Made by a program: the position numbers and the translations under genes. The notes beneath the pieces are model-generated. The model was not told the DNA's origin. It made no database searches and saw nothing but the letters and a program-made list of their open reading frames with translations. Positions 35,229 to 44,361 of a stretch of DNA of 64,000 bases are shown here, piece by piece; within the stretch, counting starts at the first letter, position 1, and every line of letters starts with the position of its first letter. The stretch comes from Lysobacter enzymogenes (lineage in GTDB: Bacteria > Pseudomonadota > Gammaproteobacteria > Xanthomonadales > Xanthomonadaceae). The stretch is from assembly GCF_900106525.1 (NCBI RefSeq), contig NZ_FNOG01000003.1, positions 160,261 to 224,260 of the forward strand. Direction: 5' to 3'.

Positions 35229-35411
35229 GAGCTTCAACCTCGTCAAAGGGAACCTGGGAGCCTACCCCATGGCCCCAGGCACCAGCCCATGACGAAAGGC
35301 ATGGGCGCCGCCGCGGCGGGCGAACCGGCAGATCGCGCATGACCAACCGCCCGGGTGGAGGCGCCGCGGCGCGGTTTACACTCCGGCCACTTCATGCCGG
35401 GAGACGCCAGG

Positions 35412-35801
35412 ATGGTCGCTACCCCCAACGCCCAGGCCTTCGTGCCGATGGTCCACGTCGCCAGCGTGGCGCGCGCGGCCGAGTACTACGCCGTGCTGGG
35501 CTTCGCCATGGGCAACGTGCACCGCGTGCCCGAATGCGGCGACGAGCCGGTGTGGGCGTGGATGGAAAGCCCCGGCGGCGCCGAGTTCATGTTGGTGCGC
35601 GCCGACGGCCCGGTCGACGACGGCGTCCAGGCGGTGCTGTTCTACGTCTACTGCGACGATGTCGACGCCATGCGCGAGCGGGTCGTCGCCGCCGGCTACG
35701 AGGCCGGGCCGATGGGCTACCCGTTCTACCGTCCGCGCGGCGAGTTCCGCTCGCGCGATCCCGATGGCTACGTGCTGATGATCACCCACAGCCAGGACTG
35801 A
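35412..35801 (+). CDS. VOC/glyoxalase-bleomycin resistance family protein
   Basis: A 129-residue protein with the vicinal-oxygen-chelate beta-alpha-beta fold in two halves: VPMVHVASVARAAEYYAVLG at the start (His as first metal ligand) and YPFYRPRGEFRSRDPDGYVL at the end (RDPDGY, the usual C-terminal signature). It may be a lyase, dioxygenase or binding protein; metal ligands are not complete enough to decide. The start at MVATPN was chosen for fit to the fold and a CCAGG-type ribosome-binding site. Confidence 0.88.
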   Translation: MVATPNAQAFVPMVHVASVARAAEYYAVLGFAMGNVHRVPECGDEPVWAWMESPGGAEFMLVRADGPVDDGVQAVLFYVYCDDVDAMRERVVAAGYEAGPMGYPFYRPRGEFRSRDPDGYVLMITHSQD

Positions 35802-35871
35802 GCCGCGCTCGCACGGCCCTGGTTCCGCGTATTCGCCCGTTCTTCCCATTCCTTCGACCGAGCCCGACTCA

Positions 35872-37926
35872 ATGACCTTCCCGCGTCTCTCCCTGCCGCG
35901 CCGCACCCTGGCCCTGGGCCTGCTGTTGAGCTTCAGCGCTTCGGCGCTGGCGGCCGAAACCACGCGTTACCTGGCCCTGGTCGACGGCGGCAAGCGCGCC
36001 GGCCAGCAGGTCGTCACCCGCGCCGACGACGGCACCGTCACGGTCGACTACGTGTTCAAGGACAACGGCCGCGGCCCCGAGCTGAAAGAGACCTACACCC
36101 TGGCCGAGGACGGCACCTATCGCCGCTACGCGGTGCAGGGCACCTCGACCTTCGGCGCCAAGGTCGAGGAAAGCTTCCAGCGCGACGGCGACACGGCGAG
36201 CTGGAAGACCAAGTCCGACCACGGCCAGATGAAAGTCTCGGGCACGGCGCTGTACTCGCCGCTCGGCGGCACGCCCGCCGGCCTGTCGGTGGCGCTGGGC
36301 GCGCTGGCCCAGCGCAGCGACGGCCAGTTGCCGCTGCTGCCCGGCGGCAGCCTGAGTTCGCGCAAGCTCGGCGAAGCGCAGGTGACCCGCGACGGCAAGA
36401 GCCAGACCGTGCAACTGCTGGCGCTGACCGGGCAGGGCTTCACCCCGAACTTCGTCTGGGCCACGCAAGAGGTGCGGCCGCGCGTGTTCGCGCTGATCTA
36501 TCCCGGCTTCCTGCAACTGATCGAAGAAGGCTGGCAGGCCAATGCCGAAGCCCTGGAAACCCGGCAGAAAGCCGCCGAAGGCGAGTTGTTGGTGGACCTG
36601 CGCAAGAAGCTCGGCCACGACTTCGCCGGCGCCACGTTGATCACCGACGTGCGCGTGTTCGACAGCGAGAAGGCGACGCTGGGCGCGGCCACCGACGTGC
36701 TGGTGCGCGACGGCAAGATCGTCTCGGTCGGCAAGGCCGGCAAGGACGTCAAGCCCGACCGCCGCATCGACGGCCGCGGCAAGACCTTGCTGCCGGGCCT
36801 GTTCGACATGCACGGCCACGTCTCGCGCTGGGACGGCGGCCTCAACATCGCCGCCGGCGTGACCACGGTGCGCGACATGGGCAACGACAACGCCACCTTG
36901 CAGCAGATGATCGGCGAGATCGGCAACGGCACGCTGATGTCGCCGAACGTGGTCCCGGCCGGCTTCATCGAAGGCGAGAGCGACTACTCCGCGCGCAACG
37001 GCTTCGTGATCAAGAACCTCGACGAAGCCAAGAAGGCGGTGGACTGGTATTCCGAACACAGCTATCCGCAGATCAAGATCTACAACTCCTTCCCCAAGGC
37101 GGTGCTGCGCGACACCGTCGCCTACGCGCACAGCAAGGGCATGCGGGTGAGCGGTCACGTGCCGGCGTTCCTGCGCGCGCAGGACGTGGTCGACCAGGGC
37201 TTCGACGAGATCCAGCACATCAATCAGTTGCTGCTGAACTTCTTCGTCGACGACAAGACCGACACGCGCACGCTGCAGCGCTTCTACCTGGTGGCCGAGA
37301 AGACCGCCGACCTGGACCTGGATTCCAAGCCGGTGCAGGACTTTATCAACACCTTGGCGGCCAAGAAGATCGCGATCGATCCGACCCTGGCCACGTTCGA
37401 GTTCCTGCATCAGCGCGAGGGCGAGCTGTCGCCGATCTTCGTCGCGGTCGACAGCCACCTGCCGCCGGACGTGCAGCGCGGCCGCCGCGCGGCGGAGATG
37501 AACATTCCCGACGACGCCACCTGGCAGCGCTACAACAAGTCCTACGACAAGGCGGTGGAGTTCGTCGGCCGCGCCTACAAGGCCGGCGTGCCGCTGCTGG
37601 CCGGCACCGACGAGGTGCCCGGCTTCACCCTGCAGCACGAGCTGGCGCTGTACGTGCGCGCCGGCCTGACCCCGGCGCAGGCGCTGCAGGTGGCGACCTG
37701 GAACGCGGCCAAGGTCGCGCGCGTGGACGGCGACCGCGGCTCGGTCAGCGCGGGCAAGCGCTCGGACCTGATCCTGATCGACGGCGACCCGACCCGCGAC
37801 ATCGGCGACCTGCGCAAGATCGCGCTGGTGCTGCAGGGGCGCACTGCGTATTTCCCCAGCGAGGTGTACGGGCAGCTTGGGGTGAAGCCGTTTGCGGCGC
37901 CGGCGAAGGTGGTTCCGGCGAAGTGA
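35872..37926 (+). CDS. Secreted metal-dependent amidohydrolase
   Basis: A 684-residue exported protein (signal peptide to about residue 28, SASALAAE). Residues 30-230 are an N-terminal beta-rich domain of unknown role. The C-terminal amidohydrolase domain (about 255-670) shows LLPGLFDMHGHVSRW (HxH), GVTTVRDMG, IKIYNSFP (probable bridging Lys), MRVSGHVPAF (His), EIQHIN (His) and LLAGTDEVPG (catalytic Asp). This set fits the imidazolonepropionase/prolidase-like amidohydrolase group. The substrate is unknown; cyclic amides or dipeptides are possible. It is followed by a TonB-dependent receptor on the same strand, 408 nt later. Confidence 0.9.
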   Translation: MTFPRLSLPRRTLALGLLLSFSASALAAETTRYLALVDGGKRAGQQVVTRADDGTVTVDYVFKDNGRGPELKETYTLAEDGTYRRYAVQGTSTFGAKVEESFQRDGDTASWKTKSDHGQMKVSGTALYSPLGGTPAGLSVALGALAQRSDGQLPLLPGGSLSSRKLGEAQVTRDGKSQTVQLLALTGQGFTPNFVWATQEVRPRVFALIYPGFLQLIEEGWQANAEALETRQKAAEGELLVDLRKKLGHDFAGATLITDVRVFDSEKATLGAATDVLVRDGKIVSVGKAGKDVKPDRRIDGRGKTLLPGLFDMHGHVSRWDGGLNIAAGVTTVRDMGNDNATLQQMIGEIGNGTLMSPNVVPAGFIEGESDYSARNGFVIKNLDEAKKAVDWYSEHSYPQIKIYNSFPKAVLRDTVAYAHSKGMRVSGHVPAFLRAQDVVDQGFDEIQHINQLLLNFFVDDKTDTRTLQRFYLVAEKTADLDLDSKPVQDFINTLAAKKIAIDPTLATFEFLHQREGELSPIFVAVDSHLPPDVQRGRRAAEMNIPDDATWQRYNKSYDKAVEFVGRAYKAGVPLLAGTDEVPGFTLQHELALYVRAGLTPAQALQVATWNAAKVARVDGDRGSVSAGKRSDLILIDGDPTRDIGDLRKIALVLQGRTAYFPSEVYGQLGVKPFAAPAKVVPAK

Positions 37927-37937
37927 GCGGGGTGGGG

Positions 37938-38075
37938 CGGCCCTCACCCCAGCCCTCTCCCGCAGGCGGGAGAGGGAGCCTGGACGCGGCCGCCCGAAGC
38001 TTCGTCGCACTCCGCCACTACCGCTCCAAAGCCCCTCTCCCGCTTGCGGGAGAGGGGTTGGGGTGAGGGCCGCCC
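37938..38075. repeat. Inverted repeat pair, family D
   Basis: GGGCGGCCCTCACCCCAGCC at the left is mirrored at the right end (38041-38075). Each arm also carries a CTCTCCCGC/GCGGGAGAG hairpin. Located right after the amidohydrolase stop. Confidence 0.85.
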
Positions 38076-38124
38076 AGTCCCCAACCCCCGCCCTGAACAG
38101 GGCTCCCCCGCTCGCGCCCATTCG

Positions 38125-38155
38125 AGCACCGGCTCTTTAATGATTTGGTAACATT
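38125..38155 (+). promoter_or_regulatory. Putative promoter of the TonB-dependent receptor gene
   Basis: An AT-rich patch (TTTAATGATTTGGTAACATT) in otherwise GC-rich DNA about 190 nt upstream of the receptor start; TAACAT may be the -10. Inference. Confidence 0.35.
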
Positions 38156-38334
38156 CGCCGGTCAATGAGCCGACCACGGCGCGGGCCGATCCGCGTCACG
38201 GCCGCCAAGGGGCGGTCCGATCGACCCACGCCGTCCTGAGCTCGCGCCCCGTCCCCCGACCCAGGGAGCGCAACGCCGCGGCGGTTTCCCAAGCACTGGC
38301 GCCGCGCGCGCCTCGTCCACCGAGAAACCCGACC

Positions 38335-40623
38335 ATGTCCAAGCACCTTGGTGCTCCCCGTCGTCATGCCCTGGCCCTTGCCGTCGGCCTGACCTTCGCT
38401 TCCGCCGCCGCCTTCGCCCAGGACGCGCCGCCCGCCGCCGCCGCGCCCGCCGCCGGCGAGGCCAAGACCCTCGACGCGCTGATGGTGACCGCCCAGCGCA
38501 AGGTCGAGCGCGCCAAGGACGTGCCGGTCGCGCTCACCACCGTCGACCGCGAAAAGCTGCACGTGCTCGGCTCCGGCGGCGGCGACATCCGCTTCCTGTC
38601 CGGCCGCCTGCCCAGCCTCAACATCGAATCCTCGTTCGGCCGCGCGTTCCCGCGCTTCTACATCCGCGGCCTGGGCAACACCGACTTCGACTTGAACGCC
38701 TCCCAGCCGGTGTCGCTGGTGTACGACGACATCGTGCTCGAGAACCCGCTGCTCAAGGGCTTCCCGGTGTTCGACCTGGAGAACGTCGAACTGCTGCGCG
38801 GCCCGCAGGGCACGCTGTTCGGCCGCAACACTCCGGCCGGCGTGGTCAAGTTCGAATCGGCCAAGCCGACCCGCGAGCTGGAAGGCTACGGCCAGATTTC
38901 CTACGGCACCTACGGCACCACCAACTTCGAAGGCGCGATCAGCGGCCCGTTGAGCCAGAACTGGTCCGGCCGCGCCTCGGCGATGTTCCAGCGCCGCGAC
39001 GACTGGGTCGACAACACCAACCCCAACGCGCGCAGCAACAAGAAGCTGGAAGGCTACGACGAATCGGCGCTGCGCCTGCAGCTGCAGTACGACGGCAGCG
39101 ACACCTTCCACGCGCTGTTCAACGTGCACGCGCGCCGCCTCAACGGCACCGCGCGCCTGTTCCGCGCGATGCTGTTCAAGAAGGGCACCAACGACCTGTT
39201 CGACGGCTTCGACGTCGACAAGGTCGGCATCGACGGCCGCAACTTCCAGCACCTCAAGACCTTCGGCGCCAGCGCCAAGCTGAGCTGGGATCTGTCCAAC
39301 GAACTGACCCTGTACTCGATCACCGGCTACGAGACCGCCGATTCGCTGAGCCGCGGCGACATCGACGGCGGCGTCGGCGCGATGTTCCTGCCCGGCGGCA
39401 GCACCCCGGCCGGCATCCCGTTCACCGCCGAATCGGCCGACGGCCTGCCCGACCACCGCCAGTGGACCCAGGAATTCCGCCTGGAATCGAACTACACCGG
39501 CCCGTTCAACTGGCAGGCCGGCCTGTTCTATTTCGACGAAGACATCACCGTCGACAGCCTCAACTACGACACCCTGGGCGGCGGCGTGCAGGCCGGCCAC
39601 GCCCAGCAGAAGCAGCGCAACAAGGCCTGGGCGGTGTTCGGTTCGGCCGAGTACGCGCTGACCGAGCGCTTCAAGCTGCGCGGCGGCCTGCGCTACACCC
39701 AGGACAAGAAGAACTTCGCTGCCAGCGTGCTGCAGAGCGCGCCGTTCGGCGCGCCGGTGTCGGGCCCGTTCAAGGTCAACACCGACGTCGACGACGTCAG
39801 CTGGGACATCAGCGGCGTGTTCCAGGCCACCGACACGGTGAACCTGTACGCGCGCGTCGCCAAGGGTTTCCGCGCGCCCAGCATCCAGGGCCGCCTGCTG
39901 TTCCAGACCCCGCCGCAGCCGTCGGTGGCCGACGCCGAGAAGGTGATCTCCTACGAGGCCGGCGTGAAGGCCGACCTGTTCGACAAGCGCGCGCGCCTGG
40001 GCGTGGCGCTGTTCCGCTACAACGTCGACAACCAGCAGATCAACGCCGTCGGCGGCGCGCTCAACCAGACCATCCTGCTCAACGCCGACAAGACCGTCGG
40101 CCAGGGCGTGGAAGTCGATTTCGACGCGTACGTCACCGACAACCTGATGGTGACCTTCGGCGCCAGCTACAACGACACCAAGATCAAGGACGCCAACCTG
40201 TTCGTCGCCCCGTGCGGCGGCGGCTGCACCGTCACCGATCCGCTGGTGGTGCGCAACGGCCAGACCTTGGCGGCGATTGACGGCAACCCGCTGCCGCAGG
40301 CGCCCAAGTGGGTCTACAACCTGACCGCGCGCTACAGCGTGCCGCTGGCCAACGGCAACGAGTTCTACGTGTTCACCGACTGGGCCTACCGCAGCGAAGT
40401 GAATTTCTTCCTGTACGAGTCCAAGGAGTTCCGCGGCAAGGCGCTGACCGAAGGCGGCCTGCGCGTGGGCTACATGTGGGACAACGGCCGTTACGACGTG
40501 GCCGTGTACGGCCGCAACATCCTCGACCAGGTGCGCGCGGTCGGCGGCATCGACTTCAACAACCTGGTCGGTTTCGTCAACGACCCGCGCATCGTCGGCG
40601 TGGAGTTCAAGGCGCAGTTCTGA
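38335..40623 (+). CDS. TonB-dependent outer-membrane receptor
   Basis: A 762-residue receptor. The signal peptide (to about 29, ASAAAFAQDAP) is followed by a TonB-box-like TLDALMVTAQRK and a plug domain with RFYIRGLGNTDFD and LRGPQGTLFGRNTPAGVV, the classic plug signature. The rest is a beta-barrel of alternating aromatic strands ending in the C-terminal Phe of KAQF. It imports a ligand across the outer membrane using TonB energy. No siderophore gene or sigma/anti-sigma pair is adjacent; the upstream secreted amidohydrolase may process the same ligand (inference). Two Cys close together (CGGGC, about 625) may form a loop disulfide. Confidence 0.94.
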   Translation: MSKHLGAPRRHALALAVGLTFASAAAFAQDAPPAAAAPAAGEAKTLDALMVTAQRKVERAKDVPVALTTVDREKLHVLGSGGGDIRFLSGRLPSLNIESSFGRAFPRFYIRGLGNTDFDLNASQPVSLVYDDIVLENPLLKGFPVFDLENVELLRGPQGTLFGRNTPAGVVKFESAKPTRELEGYGQISYGTYGTTNFEGAISGPLSQNWSGRASAMFQRRDDWVDNTNPNARSNKKLEGYDESALRLQLQYDGSDTFHALFNVHARRLNGTARLFRAMLFKKGTNDLFDGFDVDKVGIDGRNFQHLKTFGASAKLSWDLSNELTLYSITGYETADSLSRGDIDGGVGAMFLPGGSTPAGIPFTAESADGLPDHRQWTQEFRLESNYTGPFNWQAGLFYFDEDITVDSLNYDTLGGGVQAGHAQQKQRNKAWAVFGSAEYALTERFKLRGGLRYTQDKKNFAASVLQSAPFGAPVSGPFKVNTDVDDVSWDISGVFQATDTVNLYARVAKGFRAPSIQGRLLFQTPPQPSVADAEKVISYEAGVKADLFDKRARLGVALFRYNVDNQQINAVGGALNQTILLNADKTVGQGVEVDFDAYVTDNLMVTFGASYNDTKIKDANLFVAPCGGGCTVTDPLVVRNGQTLAAIDGNPLPQAPKWVYNLTARYSVPLANGNEFYVFTDWAYRSEVNFFLYESKEFRGKALTEGGLRVGYMWDNGRYDVAVYGRNILDQVRAVGGIDFNNLVGFVNDPRIVGVEFKAQF

Positions 40624-40666
40624 TCGCGTCTGGATCGGCATGAATTGATTCGCGCGAACGATTGCG

Positions 40667-40697
40667 AAAACGGCCCGCTTCGGCGGGCCGTTTTTTT
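40667..40697 (+). terminator. Rho-independent terminator of the receptor gene
   Basis: CGGCCCGC-TTCG-GCGGGCCG followed by seven T, with A-run before it; 44 nt after the stop. Confidence 0.9.
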
Positions 40698-40742
40698 GCT
40701 CGCGCTTCAGTCTGTTGATCCGAACCGCCCGATGCTCGCTCT

Positions 40743-40829
40743 TGTGGGAGGGCCTTCAGGCCCGACGCTGTTGTGCCAGATCATGGCGACCTGAGCCAAG
40801 AGCGTCGGGCCTGAAGGCCCTCCCACACG
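40743..40829. repeat. REP pair, family B, heads outward
   Basis: Both arms carry GGGCC-TTCA-GGCCC then GACGCT; heads are GTGG. Between the receptor and glutathione peroxidase genes. Confidence 0.85.
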
Positions 40830-40953
40830 GGCCGAGAGCACCGAGCCTGAAAACCCCACACCAGCGAAGCGTGACTGCGGTGGCGGCACCGCCCGGCAAA
40901 CCCAGCGCCGACGCGCTATCGTGGCGCCACCTCCTCCCGCCGCGAGCGCCGCC

Positions 40954-41439
40954 ATGACCACCGCCTACGATTTCTCCGCCGTCGACATCGATGGCCGCGA
41001 TCAGTCGCTCGACCGTTACCGCGGCAAGGTGCTTCTGGTCGTCAACGTCGCCTCCAAATGCGGCTTCACTCCGCAGTACACCGGCCTGGAAAAGCTCGAG
41101 CGCGACTACCAGGCGCGCGGCTTCGAGGTGCTGGGTTTCCCCTGCGACCAGTTCGGCCACCAGGAGCCCGGCGACGAAGCGGAGATCAAGGAATTCTGTG
41201 CGCTGACGTACGAGGTGACCTTCCCGATGTACGCCAAGGTCGACGTCAACGGCGATAAGGCGCATCCGCTGTGGAAGTGGCTCAAGGACGAGAAGGGCGG
41301 CTTCCTCGGCATCGACGCGATCAAGTGGAACTTCACCAAGTTCCTGATCGGCCGCGACGGGCGGGTGCTCAAGCGTTATGCGCCGACCGACAAGCCCGAA
41401 TCGATCGCGGCGGACATCGAGAAGGCGCTGGCGGCCTGA
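40954..41439 (+). CDS. Glutathione peroxidase family protein
   Basis: A 161-residue thioredoxin-fold peroxidase. The active site NVASKCGFTPQY holds peroxidatic C36; FPCDQFGHQEPG has the conserved Gln region and C64, the usual resolving Cys position of bacterial, thioredoxin-dependent members; IKWNFTKFLI holds the Trp-Asn pair of the catalytic tetrad. It reduces H2O2 and organic hydroperoxides. The start MTTAYDFSA matches the typical family N-terminus. Confidence 0.94.
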   Translation: MTTAYDFSAVDIDGRDQSLDRYRGKVLLVVNVASKCGFTPQYTGLEKLERDYQARGFEVLGFPCDQFGHQEPGDEAEIKEFCALTYEVTFPMYAKVDVNGDKAHPLWKWLKDEKGGFLGIDAIKWNFTKFLIGRDGRVLKRYAPTDKPESIAADIEKALAA

Positions 41440-41457
41440 CTTTGCAGTCGTATCGCG

Positions 41458-41965
41458 GTGAAGCCCTGGATGCCCACGTTCGCGGGCATGACGGCAGGTA
41501 GATTGCGCCGCGTCTGTTGCCGGTCGTCATCCCCGCGAAGGCGGGGATCCAGAGACTTCAGAGTCCTGCCACGGTGAAGCCCTGGATGCCCGCGTTCGCG
41601 GGCATGACGGCGGGTAGATTGCGCCGCGTTTGTTGCCAGTCGTCATCCCCGCGGAGGCAGGGATCCAGAGACTTCAGAGTGCTGCCACGATGAAGCCCTG
41701 AATGCCCGCGTTCGCGGGCATGACGCTAGGTGGATTGCGCCGCGTCTGTTGCCAGTCGTCATCCCCGCGAAGGCGGGGATCCAGAGACTTCAGAGTCCTG
41801 CCACGGTGAAGCCCTGGATGCCCGCATTCGCGGGCATGACGGCAGGTGGATTGCGCCGCGTTTGTTGCCAGTCGTCATCCCCGCGGAGGCGGGGATCCAG
41901 AGACTTCAGAGTCCTGCCACGGTGAAGCCCTGGATGCCCGCGTTCGCGGGCATGACGGCAGGTAA
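41458..41965. repeat. REP-like array, family C inverted, 116-bp period
   Basis: The unit start (G/A)TGAAGCCCTG(G/A)ATGCCC occurs at 41458, 41574, 41690, 41806 and 41922, an exact 116-bp period. It is the same two-hairpin family as at 1-300 and 9475-9930 but in the opposite orientation and with a different spacer (ATTGCGCCGCGT...TTGCC). It fills the 591-bp gap before the acyltransferase gene. Confidence 0.92.
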
Positions 41966-42030
41966 GGGCGATGCGCGGCGGTTGCGGCGCGTCATGAGCG
42001 ATTGTGGCGCGTCATGAAAGGCTTCGCGCC

Positions 42031-43224
42031 TCAAGCCGGCTTCGGCGCCGGCGCCGAAGTCGGGCCCAAGCTCGCCGGCGCCCGCTCCTTGCGCGCCTTC
42101 AACCCGAAGCATGGCCGCAACAGCGGCACCCGGCGGATGATCTCGTACAGCACGAAACAGCCCGCCACGGTGCCGCCCAGCACGATCGCCGGCTCCGCCA
42201 GCGGGCCGAACTTCAGCGGCAGGATCCAGTAGGCGATCAGCACGATCAGGCTCTGGTGCAGCACATACCAGGGATAGACCGCCTCGGTCGCCCACGGCAG
42301 CCAGCGCAGCGGCCGGTTCAGCAGGTGGTGCGACCACCCCAGGATCGCGCACAGCGCGGTCCAGATGTAGAAGCTGCGCACCGTCCAGATCAGGTACTGC
42401 ACGCTGTCGGGCATGTCTTCGGGCAGCAGCGTGAACAGCGCTGCGTACACGGCGAACAACAGCGGCGCCAGGGTCAGCGTGCGCCGGCGCAGCCGGGCCA
42501 GTTCGGCCCACAGGCCGGCGTCGTTGCCGATCCAGTAGCCGTAGAGGAACACGCTGAAGTAGATCGCGTGGCGGTACCAGTCGTGGATCAGGTCGCCGGT
42601 TTCCTTGAAGTGCGGCTGCAGCAGGATCGAGAACAGCGCCAGCGGCAAGGCCGGCAAACTCAGCAGGGCGCCGCCGCGCAGCGAGGCCAGCGCGGCCTGC
42701 AGGCGCAGCCCGGCGCGGCTGCGCAGCAGCGGCAACAGCGCGGCCAAGGCCACGGTGTAGACCCACAGGTAGGCCAGGTACCACAGGTGGTTCCAGGTGA
42801 AGCCGTATTCCCAGCCGTCGAACGCGCCCTGCGGCCACGGCTTGAACTGGTAGTAGCGCAGCAGGAAGGCGCCGAAGCCCGGCTCGACCAGGCCGTTGGC
42901 CACGCCCTGGGCGTAGGGCTGGATCGGCACCACGAACAGGCAGCCGAAGGTCAGCGGCAGCAGCAGGCGCCAGCTGCGTTGGGCCAGGAACCGGCCCGCG
43001 CCGGTGCCGCGCAGCAGGAAGTGCACCGACAGGCCGGAGATCAGGAAGATCAGGTCCATGCGCCAGCGGTTGAGCACGAGCATCGGCCACTGCAGGGCCT
43101 CGGACTGGTGCGGGCTCTTGAGGTGCCAGCCCCAGTCGGCGACGTAGAGCATGGCGCAGTGATAGAGGATCAGCAGACAGAAGGCGAGGGCGCGCAGGGC
43201 GTCGATGTCGTAGCGGCGGTGCAT
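42031..43224 (-). CDS. Acyltransferase-3 family membrane protein
   Basis: A 397-residue protein with about ten transmembrane helices. The start RRYDIDALRALAFCLLILYH is the standard acyltransferase-3 N-terminus (D-x-L-R-A in helix 1), followed by LIFLISGLSVHFLL (short form of the FFxISG motif). Such enzymes transfer acyl or succinyl groups to glucans, peptidoglycan or lipids across the inner membrane; OpgC is a relative. The acceptor is unknown. Divergent from the LytTR regulator with 153 nt between starts, so shared control is likely. Confidence 0.88.
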   Translation of the reverse strand: MHRRYDIDALRALAFCLLILYHCAMLYVADWGWHLKSPHQSEALQWPMLVLNRWRMDLIFLISGLSVHFLLRGTGAGRFLAQRSWRLLLPLTFGCLFVVPIQPYAQGVANGLVEPGFGAFLLRYYQFKPWPQGAFDGWEYGFTWNHLWYLAYLWVYTVALAALLPLLRSRAGLRLQAALASLRGGALLSLPALPLALFSILLQPHFKETGDLIHDWYRHAIYFSVFLYGYWIGNDAGLWAELARLRRRTLTLAPLLFAVYAALFTLLPEDMPDSVQYLIWTVRSFYIWTALCAILGWSHHLLNRPLRWLPWATEAVYPWYVLHQSLIVLIAYWILPLKFGPLAEPAIVLGGTVAGCFVLYEIIRRVPLLRPCFGLKARKERAPASLGPTSAPAPKPA

Positions 43225-43364
43225 GGTCGGTTCGCGCTGGAAGGTGGACGAACCTTGCGCGTTCAGGCACTTGCGCGGTGCGGCGCGGTGACCGGAAGGG
43301 GGGCGGCAGGGACGGAACGCGGCCCGCGGGGACGGCCGGTTGCCGTCCCGGGCCGCTCGCGGGC

Positions 43365-43370
43365 GAGAAT
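43365..43370 (+). promoter_or_regulatory. -10-like hexamer before LytTR gene
   Basis: GAGAAT ends 8 nt before the ATG, and no Shine-Dalgarno is visible; same geometry as tcdA. Confidence 0.35.
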
Positions 43371-43377
43371 GCGCGGC

Positions 43378-44325
43378 ATGAACGCCGAAGTTTCCACGGC
43401 CCTCGCGGCCGCGCCTCCTGTCGTCCCGCCTGTCGTCGCGCCGGCCGCGGCCGCTGCGCCCGCGCGCAGCGCCTGGGACCGCTATCAGCCGTGGCGCCGG
43501 CCGCTCGAAGTCGCGTTCTGGGTCGTGCTGTTCGCGGTCAACGCCGCCGCCGGCACCCTGACCGCGATCATCGACATCCACCGTTACGGCCTGGCCATCC
43601 CCGACTGGGCGCCGCTGGTGTGGGAGACCAGCAGCTGCGCGACGGCGCTGGCGTTGGTGCCGGCGCTGGTCTGGTTCACCCGCGCGGTGCCGTTGCGCTT
43701 CGACCGCTGGCGCCGGGCGCTGGCCCTGCACCTGCTGGCCAGCGTGGTCTGGTCGGTGCTGCACGTGGTCGGCATGGTCGCGATCCGGCAGGCGGTCTAC
43801 GCCAGCCTGGGCGAGCGCTACGACTGGGGCGACTGGGGCATCAACCTGCTTTACGAGTACCTGAAGGACGTGCGCAGCTACGGCTACATGGTGCTGTGGA
43901 TCGAGGGCTACCGCCTGCTGCTGCGGCGCTGGCAGGGCGAGGCCAGCGTGCTGGCGGCGCCGGACGATCTGCCCGCGCCGGCCCAGGCCGAGCGCCCGGA
44001 GCGCTTTCTGGTGCGCAAGCTGGGCAAGGAATTTCTGGTCGCGGCCAACGAAGTGGAATGGCTGCAGGCCTCGTCCAACTACGTCAACCTGCGCGTGCGC
44101 GGCCGCGACTATCCGCTGCGCAGCACGATGGCGGCGATCGAGGTCCAGCTCGACCCGGCCCGGTTCGCGCGCGTGCACCGCAGCTACATCGTCAACCTGG
44201 ATTGCGTCGGCGAGATCGAACCGCTGGACAGCGGCGATGCCCGCATCACCATGCGCGACGGCAGCCAGGTGCCGTGCAGCCGACGCTATCGCGCGGCGTT
44301 GCGGCAGGAGCGGCGGGCGGGGTAG
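43378..44325 (+). CDS. Membrane-bound LytTR-family transcriptional regulator
   Basis: A 315-residue protein. Residues about 45-190 contain four hydrophobic segments (VAFWVVLFAVNAAAG; ALALVPALVWFT; ALHLLASVVWSVLHVVG; YMVLWIEGYRLLL). The C-terminal LytTR DNA-binding domain (about 205-310) shows FLVRKLGKEFLVAANEVEWL, ASSNYVNLRV and FARVHRSYIVNLDCVGEIEP, all typical LytTR motifs. It would bind promoter DNA directly from the membrane. The nearest target is the divergent acyltransferase (inference). No cognate kinase is present. A GAGAAT hexamer ends 8 nt before the ATG, so the mRNA may be leaderless. Confidence 0.92.
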   Translation: MNAEVSTALAAAPPVVPPVVAPAAAAAPARSAWDRYQPWRRPLEVAFWVVLFAVNAAAGTLTAIIDIHRYGLAIPDWAPLVWETSSCATALALVPALVWFTRAVPLRFDRWRRALALHLLASVVWSVLHVVGMVAIRQAVYASLGERYDWGDWGINLLYEYLKDVRSYGYMVLWIEGYRLLLRRWQGEASVLAAPDDLPAPAQAERPERFLVRKLGKEFLVAANEVEWLQASSNYVNLRVRGRDYPLRSTMAAIEVQLDPARFARVHRSYIVNLDCVGEIEPLDSGDARITMRDGSQVPCSRRYRAALRQERRAG

Positions 44326-44361
44326 GGCGCAGCAGGACGGGGCGCGCCGTTTTGATGCGGC

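Noticed and set aside
41458..41965. Regularly spaced repeats resembling a CRISPR array
   Set aside because: The whole 116-bp unit repeats, including the spacer, so there are no unique spacers. Units carry two hairpins, and no cas gene is present. It is a tandem REP-type array.
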